A stretch of 64,000 nucleotides of DNA, from assembly GCA_045113775.1 (NCBI GenBank), contig JBGUJH010000157.1, positions 4,428-68,427 on the forward strand. Reading direction: 5' to 3'. This DNA is from CAG-791 sp045113775 (GTDB lineage Bacteria; Bacillota; Clostridia; Lachnospirales; Lachnospiraceae). Shown one piece after another: positions 58,418 to 64,000 of this stretch; the first letter of the stretch is position 1, and the number at the start of each line of letters is the position of its first letter. Under the pieces are notes generated by a model. The model did no database searches, was not told where the DNA came from, and saw nothing but the letters and a program-made list of their open reading frames with translations. The position numbers and the translations under genes are program-made.

Positions 58418-58963
58418 TCAGTTATGTTCTCCGATCATCTTCTCCATCCAGATCATGCTGTACCAGCGTCCGAACTTGTACCCGCACTGATGAAAGGTTC
58501 CGACCTTGCTGTATCCCAGGTGCTCATGGAACTGCGCGCTGTTGTAATCCAGATATTCGTCGGGAACATCAGGATATCCGATACACGCGTAGAGATTAAG
58601 GATCCCGTGCTTCCGCAGAGCTTCCTCTAGCGCCTCGTAAAGTTTTCTCCCCAGACCTTCTCCGGAGGAACCGCGCTCGAGGTAGATCGTCATCTCACAG
58701 GACCGGTCATAAGCGGCCCGGTCCTTGAAAACGCCCGCGTAGGCGTATCCTTTTATAATTCCGTTCTTCTCTATGACCAGATACGGATAGCGGGTCTTGA
58801 TCCGCTCGATCCGTCCCCGGAACTCCTCCACCGACGGCACATCGTATTCAAAGGTGATGGCTGTGCTCTCTACATAGTAGGCGTAGATTTCCAACAGCCG
58901 CTGTGCATCATCTGCCGTCGCTTCCCGGATGAGAACAGATTCCTTTTCACTTATCACGCTCAT
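58418..58963 (-). CDS. GNAT acetyltransferase, phosphinothricin/methionine-sulfoximine type
   Basis: 181 aa; the start at 58963 overlaps the upstream stop as ATGA. VLIREATADDAQRLLEIYAYYV, AYAGVFKDRAAYDRSCEMTIYLERGSSGEGLG and HEHLGYSKVGTFHQCGYKFGRWYSMIWMEK are PAT-family features. These enzymes acetylate phosphinothricin, methionine sulfoximine or sulfone. Position after an ArsC/Spx-type gene suggests a general detoxification pair. Confidence 0.88.
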   Translation of the reverse strand: MSVISEKESVLIREATADDAQRLLEIYAYYVESTAITFEYDVPSVEEFRGRIERIKTRYPYLVIEKNGIIKGYAYAGVFKDRAAYDRSCEMTIYLERGSSGEGLGRKLYEALEEALRKHGILNLYACIGYPDVPDEYLDYNSAQFHEHLGYSKVGTFHQCGYKFGRWYSMIWMEKMIGEHN

Positions 58964-59310
58964 TTCAGGATCACTTCCCACTCGGGTTCTTTAAATCCGA
59001 CCAGCACAAAGCTGTCCCCAACGACCAGCGGGCGCTTCACCAGCATTCCGTCGGAAGCGAGGAGCTTATACTGCTCGTCGTTCGTCATATTCGGGATCTT
59101 CCCCGAAAGACCCAGGTCTTTGTATATTTTGCCGCTTGTGTTGTAAAAGCGCTTGAGGGGAAGACCGCTTTTCTTGTGCAGCTCGCGGAGCATAGCTTCG
59201 TCGGGGTGGTCTTCCTTTATATCCGTTTTCTCATATTCAATATGGTGATCATCCAGCCACTTCAAGGCCTTCTTGCAGGTTCCGCATTTAGAATAACAGT
59301 ATACTTTCAT
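58960..59310 (-). CDS. ArsC/Spx-type thioredoxin-fold protein
   Basis: 116 aa from ATG 59310. The N-terminal VYCYSKCGTCKKALKWLDDHHI gives the CxxC pattern of Spx/ArsC-like YffB/YfgD proteins, and FYNTSGKIYKDLGLSGKIP follows. Spx members regulate RNA polymerase under disulfide stress, while ArsC members reduce arsenate; the C-terminal half (LVKRPLVVGDSFVLVGFKEPEWE) fits ArsC-like family members of undefined role. It is cotranscribed with the GNAT gene. Confidence 0.85.
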   Translation of the reverse strand: MKVYCYSKCGTCKKALKWLDDHHIEYEKTDIKEDHPDEAMLRELHKKSGLPLKRFYNTSGKIYKDLGLSGKIPNMTNDEQYKLLASDGMLVKRPLVVGDSFVLVGFKEPEWEVILK

Positions 59311-59552
59311 AGAGACATTTTCCTTTCCGGGCATAGGCGGAAGATTCCGTCTGAGATAACAGTATTATACTTCATCCTTCCGGATGCCACTATACATTAA
59401 TTCCCGAACCCCTGCTTTTCACAAGTTTTAGTATACATTTTCACGACTATATGAATGGTTTATGGTATTCTATAATCAGTAAAAAATGCGCGGAAACCTT
59501 CGAAATGGAGAAAAGCTTCGCCATGGAGAACGGCTTCACTATGGAGGTAAAA

Positions 59553-61160
59553 ATGAGTAAGAGTTACAGACCTCATTATCACGCATCCGTGCCTTCGGGC
59601 TGGTGCAATGACCCTAACGGAACAGTTTTTTATAATGGTAAGGCGCACCTCTTCTTCCAGCACTACCCCTACAAATCTGAGTGGGGGATCATGCACTGGG
59701 GCCATTTCACGACAAATGACTTCGTGCACTGGGATCTGCAGCCTATCGCCCTTGTTCCGGATCAGAAATACGAAGTCGGCTGCGGCTGCTGCTCCGGATC
59801 CGCTATCGAGAAAGACGGCGACCTGTACCTGATCTATACCGCCGCCCAGCCGGATCTGCAGAGGCAGTGCCTCGCCAAATCCACGGATGGAGGCATCACT
59901 TTTGTCAAAGAAGAGACCAACCCCATTCTCACCGCCGAAATGCTGGACGAAGAAGTATCTTCATTTGATTTCAGGGATCCCCACCTTTTCGTGAAGGACG
60001 GGTGGTATTATTTCCTGGCCGGTGCCAGAGTTATCGAAAAGGACGCCAAGTCGGAATGCGGAAAAGATCAGGAGCCCGTTTCCTCCTCTTCAGTCCAATA
60101 CGCCCCTTGCGATTGTGAATCTATATCTAAAGATCACGTGCATCATTACAGCGTAAGTTCCAAGATCCAGACTCCTTCTCAGAGCGATGTGTTCGGCGAG
60201 ACATCCGCTATCCCCGGCTTCGGAAATCTCATTCTCTGTAAGAGCCGCGATCTCATGCACTGGGAATATGTGGGACACCTTCTCCACAGACAGCCTGAGT
60301 TTGAAGATGACTTCTACGTGCTCAACGGCGTCTATGAGTGTCCTGATTACCTGGTACTGGACGGACAGGAAGTCGTGCTCTCCAGTCCCCAGAACCTCCC
60401 GCAGATGGACAACCTGTATCAGAACGTCCACTCTGGCCTCTACATGCTGGGCAAGCTCGATTTCGAGACCGGCCGCTATCAGGTCGACAAGATCGGCGAA
60501 CTCGACAACGGCTTCGATTTCTACGCTGCGCAGACCATGCACATGCCTGACGACCGCGCCATCCTGATCGCCTGGAAAGAGATGTGGGACCGCAACTATC
60601 CCACACAGGCCGAAGGCTGGGCGGGCACCTATTCCTTCCCCAGAGAGCTCAGCATCGACGGCGACATGCTGATCCAGAAACCGGTCCGTGAGCTCGACGC
60701 TTTCTGCCAAAACAGAGTCGCCTGCGATTCTCTCTCCGTCACGGACGGTGAGATCTCCGTGCCCGGCGTCAGCGGCGCTGTCGCCCGGATTCGCGTCACG
60801 CTGGAACCCGGCACTGCCTCTAAAGCCGGCGTCAAGCTCTTCGCGGGAGAAAAGCATGAGACAGTTGTCTATTTTGACAAAGAAGAAGGCGTCCTGGCCA
60901 TCGACCGCAGCAAATCCGGTATCCCGATGACCGGCAAAGAGGAAAATGTCAATGTCCGTAAGCTGGATATCGGCCATCCGGAGTCGATCGCCCTGGAATG
61001 TCTGCTCGATGTCTCTACGCTGGAGGTCTTCATCGACGGCGGCAGGCACGTGATGACGGCGAACGTATATCCCGATCCCGAGGACGTCGACGTACGCTTC
61101 TTCGCTGAAGGCGGAAGCGCGGGCTTTAAGAATATTGAGAAATTTGATGTTGTCGTATAA
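59553..61160 (+). CDS. GH32 sucrose-6-phosphate hydrolase / beta-fructofuranosidase
   Basis: 535 aa from ATG 59553 (GGAGGT 5 nt upstream; earlier in-frame ATGs lack such a site). Catalytic features: nucleophile Asp in GWCNDPNG (about residue 20), transition-state stabiliser in SFDFRDPHLF (about 142) and acid/base Glu in YECPDYLV (about 262). A C-terminal beta-sandwich domain runs from about 400. Between RDP and EC there is an insertion of about 50 residues (KDAKSECGKDQEP through SQSDVFGE), rich in Ser and Cys, absent from typical GH32. It hydrolyses beta-fructosides; no transporter or regulator is adjacent. Confidence 0.9.
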   Translation: MSKSYRPHYHASVPSGWCNDPNGTVFYNGKAHLFFQHYPYKSEWGIMHWGHFTTNDFVHWDLQPIALVPDQKYEVGCGCCSGSAIEKDGDLYLIYTAAQPDLQRQCLAKSTDGGITFVKEETNPILTAEMLDEEVSSFDFRDPHLFVKDGWYYFLAGARVIEKDAKSECGKDQEPVSSSSVQYAPCDCESISKDHVHHYSVSSKIQTPSQSDVFGETSAIPGFGNLILCKSRDLMHWEYVGHLLHRQPEFEDDFYVLNGVYECPDYLVLDGQEVVLSSPQNLPQMDNLYQNVHSGLYMLGKLDFETGRYQVDKIGELDNGFDFYAAQTMHMPDDRAILIAWKEMWDRNYPTQAEGWAGTYSFPRELSIDGDMLIQKPVRELDAFCQNRVACDSLSVTDGEISVPGVSGAVARIRVTLEPGTASKAGVKLFAGEKHETVVYFDKEEGVLAIDRSKSGIPMTGKEENVNVRKLDIGHPESIALECLLDVSTLEVFIDGGRHVMTANVYPDPEDVDVRFFAEGGSAGFKNIEKFDVVV

Positions 61161-61271
61161 CGCCGGGGGATGTCCCCCTCTGCGTTATATGATGCACACG
61201 CGTGCGAAAAGGAAGATGCTGCCGAAGGGCAGCCCGCACGCGGCGCAGCGGCTCGCTCAGCGAGCCTTGAA
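61157..61271 (+). repeat. Structured intergenic element, copy B
   Basis: The stem ATAACGC/GCGTTAT (61157-61163, 61182-61188), with inner GGGGGA/TCCCCC, overlaps the GH32 stop codon. The conserved 83-bp block 61189-61271 follows: ATGATGCACACGCGTGCG, CGCGTGC/GCACGCG enclosing TGCTGCC/GGCAGC, and GGCTCGC/GCGAGCC then TTGAA. Compared with copy A, stem base changes are compensated. Confidence 0.78.
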
Positions 61272-61287
61272 ATGATATGGAATATCT

Positions 61288-61325
61288 AAAAACAGCCGGT
61301 CCCGTGAAAAGGGCCGGCTGTTTTC
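61288..61325. terminator. Bidirectional terminator
   Basis: AAAACAGCCGGTCCC pairs with GGGCCGGCTGTTTT, between convergent genes. Confidence 0.88.
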
Positions 61326-61353
61326 TGTTTCTTATCTGATTTCGCGGATTTCC

Positions 61354-63852
61354 TCACAGGAATTGCCCTGTCAGGCTCTCCGCGCAGTTCCGGATCTCCT
61401 CCGGCGTCCCGCAGGCGACGATCCTGCCGCCCTCGTTCCCGCCGCCGGGTCCCATATCAATGACATAGTCCGCGTTGCGGATCACGTCCAGGTCATGTTC
61501 GATGACGATCACGGTCGCCCCATGTCCGATAAGAGTCTGGAATACGCCCAGAAGAACCCGCACATCCTGAGGATGCAGGCCTATGGTGGGCTCGTCAAAG
61601 ACGAAAACAGAATCCGCCTGCCCTTTGCCCATTTCGCTGGCAAGCTTGAGCCGCTGAGCCTCTCCGCCTGAAAGGCCGGGGGTCTCCTCTCCCAGTGTCA
61701 GATACCCGAGTCCCAGATCATGCAGCACCTGCAGCCTTCTGTGAAGAGTGGGAAGATCCACGCATGCCTCCAGCGCTTCGTCGACGCTCATCGCCATGAG
61801 GTCAGGCAGGCTGTACTCGCGGCCGCTCTTCGCTCGTCGAAGGATCTCGTGTGCCTCCCGGCGATACCTCGTTCCGCGGCAGTCCGGGCAGGGGATGTCT
61901 ACATCAGGCAAAAACTGGACGTCCAGAGAGATCTCTCCCGTCCCGTCGCAGGTCGGACAGCGGAGTTTCCCAGTGTTATAGGAAAAATCGCCTGCCTTGT
62001 ACTTACAGGCTTTTGCGCCGGGCGTCTTGGCGTACAGCTTTCTGAGCTCATCGTGCACATTTGCGTAGGTAGCCACAGTGGAGCGCACGTTGATACCGAT
62101 AGGCGTTGCGTCGATCAGCTTGACCTGTGTGATGCCGGGCGCATCGATCGAAACCACGTGGGCCAGAAGCTTCTTTCCACTGCATACTGCCGCAAGCGCA
62201 GGCACAAGACTCTCCAGAATAAGTGTTGTTTTCCCGGATCCGGAAACGCCTGTCACTGCCGTCATGCATCTCATCGGTATGTCCGCGCTGAGCGGCTTCA
62301 CGGTATGGATCTGCGAAGTTTCCATGTAGATCCGGCCTTTTGAGAACAGTTCTTCCTTCCGGGTCTGCGGCCTGACTCTCATAGAAGCTTCTCCGGACAG
62401 ATACGGGCCGATCACAGACTTGGAATTCTTTTCCAGCTCTTCAACCGTTCCTTCTGCGATCACAGTACCACCTGCCGCGCCGGCTTCGGGGCCCATTTCG
62501 ATCATCCAGTCGGCGTGTGCCAATACCTGCGTGTCGTGGTCCACGAGGACAACAGTATTGCCGTCCGCTGCCAGATCATCCATGACTCCGGTCAGCCCCT
62601 TGAGGTTGTGGGGATGAAGGCCGATCGACGGCTCATCCAGCACGTAAAGAACTCCTGTCGTCCGGTTCCGCACTGCCCTTGCCAGCTGGACACGCTGCCG
62701 CTCGCCTGTTGAGAGCGTCGACGCCGCGCGGTCCAGAGCCAGATAGCTCAGGCCAAGGTCCATCAGGCGCGCAGAAGTATCGAGGAAAGACTCGCAGATG
62801 TTGACCGCCATCGGGCGCATGGGTTCAGGAAGTGAATCGGGCACTTTTTTGACCCAGGGAATGAGCTCCGAGAGAGTCATGGCGGCTGCCTCATCGAGAC
62901 CGATGCCCTGCACTTTCGGCGCGCGGGCCGCCTCAGAGAGCCTGCTTCCATGGCAGTCCGGACAGGTTCCCTCCGCAAGGAATCGCTCGATGCGCTTCAT
63001 GCCCTTCTCGTCTTTGACCTTGGACAGTGCATTTTCGACAGTGTATACCGCGTTGTAGTAGGTAAAATCCATCTCCGCTGTCTACATGGTCTGCGGATTC
63101 ATGTAGAAAATATGCTTTTTCTCCGCCGGTCCGTGGTAGACGATCTCTTTCTCTTCGGGAGTCAGGTCTTTGAAGGGGACGTCCGTGCGGACTCCCATCT
63201 CGCGGCAGACATCTTTCATAAGGGACCACATGAGCGTGCCCCAGACAACGACTGCGCCTTCATCGATGGTCAGTTCCTCATTAGGAACCAAAGTGGACTC
63301 GTCTACCTTTCTCGTGATTCCGGTCCCTCCGCAGGTCGGGCAGGCTCCGGCACTGTTAAAAGCCAGATCTTCCGCGCCGGGTCCATAGAAACGAACCCCG
63401 CAGACAGGACAGATCTGCTCATTCATGGCCGCGACATCAAATGAGGGCTCAAGATAGTGCCCATTAGGGCACCTGTGACTGGCAAGCCTCGAATACATGA
63501 GCCGGAGACTGTTCAGAAGCTCCGTCATGGTGCCGAAAGTGCTTCTGATCCCGGGCACGCCGGGCCTCTGGTGCAATGCCAGCGCTGCCGGAACGTAGCG
63601 GACGTCGTCAACATGGGCGCGCGCCGCCTGCGTCATTCGTCTGCGGGTATATGTCGACAGAGACTCCAGATAGCGCCTGGAGCCCTCTGCATAGAGAACT
63701 CCCAGAGCCAGAGAGGACTTCCCCGAGCCGGATACGCCGGCGATGCCTACGATCTTATGGAGCGGGATATCCACATCTAGGTTTTTCAAGTTGTGTACCC
63801 TTGCGCCGCGCACCTGCATGCTGCGGGGCAGGATCTTTGTAATTTCAGTCAT
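61354..63852 (-). pseudogene. UvrA-like ABC excinuclease-family ATPase split by an in-frame TAG
   Basis: The combined frame spans 832 codons with two ABC cassettes. The N-terminal part (63852-63082) has Walker A GIAGVSGSGKSSLALG, CPVC and CPTC zinc pairs. After a TAG at 63082-63084 the frame continues without shift, giving LSTGERQRVQLARAV (signature), VLDEPSIGLHP, a second Walker A AVTGVSGSGKTTLILES, LRCPTCDGTGE and LSGGEAQRLKLASEMG. The stop sits between NPQTM and TAEMDFTYYNAV, so one CAG to TAG change is the likely cause. The length and lack of some UvrA insertions suggest a UvrA paralogue, sometimes linked to drug resistance, rather than the main repair UvrA. Confidence 0.82.
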
Positions 63853-63922
63853 ACTTGTGTTGTTCTCCTAAGTCCGGGTTTATAGTACATCTTGGTCTTT
63901 GGCCATCTGAAGCAAGTCAGGA

Positions 63923-63992
63923 CCACCGGCTTAGCCGGTGGCCTGCTCAACCCCTATAAGGGGCTATTACCTGCTTGCGCCCGGAAGGCGCA
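63923..63992. mobile_element. Hairpin series at window edge, possible IS200/IS605-type end
   Basis: Three hairpins in succession: CCACCGGC-TTA-GCCGGTGG (63923-63941), CCCCT-ATA-AGGGG (63951-63963) and TGCGCC-CGGAA-GGCGCA (63976-63992). Subterminal hairpins such as the first are common at ends of IS200/IS605 elements with tnpB. The transposase genes would be beyond 64000, so this is tentative. Confidence 0.35.
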
Positions 63993-64000
63993 CTGAACGG

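Overview
The window looks like a chromosome segment of a strictly anaerobic Clostridia bacterium, most plausibly Lachnospiraceae. The reasons are AGGAGG-type ribosome binding sites, a 2-hydroxyacyl-CoA dehydratase operon with its activator, an sdpRI-type module, GltS, and spaced monocistronic genes closed by strong hairpin terminators. This placement is inference. I saw no rRNA, tRNA, CRISPR array or plasmid/phage replication module.

Layout. 0-5.6 kb: the 3' end of a TusA-DsrE sulfur-carrier protein, a small lipoprotein, pncC/cinA-like amidase, sdpI-sdpR with two palindromic operators, and small genes. 5.8-16 kb: an eight-gene minus-strand unit resembling fldAIBC/hadAIBC (type III CoA-transferase, activator, two dehydratase subunits, acyl-CoA ligase, acyl-CoA dehydrogenase, two membrane proteins) with a divergent LysR gene. 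It probably reduces a 2-hydroxy acid through the enoyl-CoA to the saturated acid. 16-32 kb: accessory-type single genes (YhfC-like protease, XRE regulator with divergent partner, DUF2075 helicase/nuclease, hydrolases, MATE pump, peptide deformylase, Sir2, beta-propeller, a broken GH1 beta-glucosidase, a Y1/REP-type transposase, a zinc peptidase). Nearly every gap here holds copies of one short repeat. 31.9-38.6 kb: a tightly overlapping MoxR-DUF58-VWA-TPR operon. 38.6-47 kb: HAD phosphatase, acetyltransferase, RtcB, EamA, GltS, an orphan DctP, and a Gfo/Idh/MocA dehydrogenase. 47-64 kb: a large DUF3089-type lipoprotein, a PadR-regulated membrane protein, a yybP-ykoY (Mn2+) riboswitch over two small unknown genes, housekeeping enzymes, a GH32 invertase, a UvrA-like gene split by an amber codon, and hairpins at the right edge that may belong to an IS200/IS605-type element.

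Main unexplained signal. A 14-bp core, CGACCTCTGGGGTA (or its complement TACCCCAGAGGTCG), occurs about 70 times by hand count between 0.87 and 31.9 kb, and essentially not afterwards apart from one decayed copy near 52.25 kb. It occurs singly, in both orientations, and in tandem arrays of 16-19 bp period (17 bp exactly at two loci). It sits at or inside stop codons, is read in frame through gene ends, and is accompanied by short tandem duplications that include flanking unique DNA. A REP-type (RAYT-like) Y1 transposase lies inside the repeat-rich tract, so a REP/RAYT-like mobilisation system is a testable explanation. A second, different family (two ~115-120-bp structured elements with covarying stems, plus solo terminal hairpins) lies just after other stop codons.
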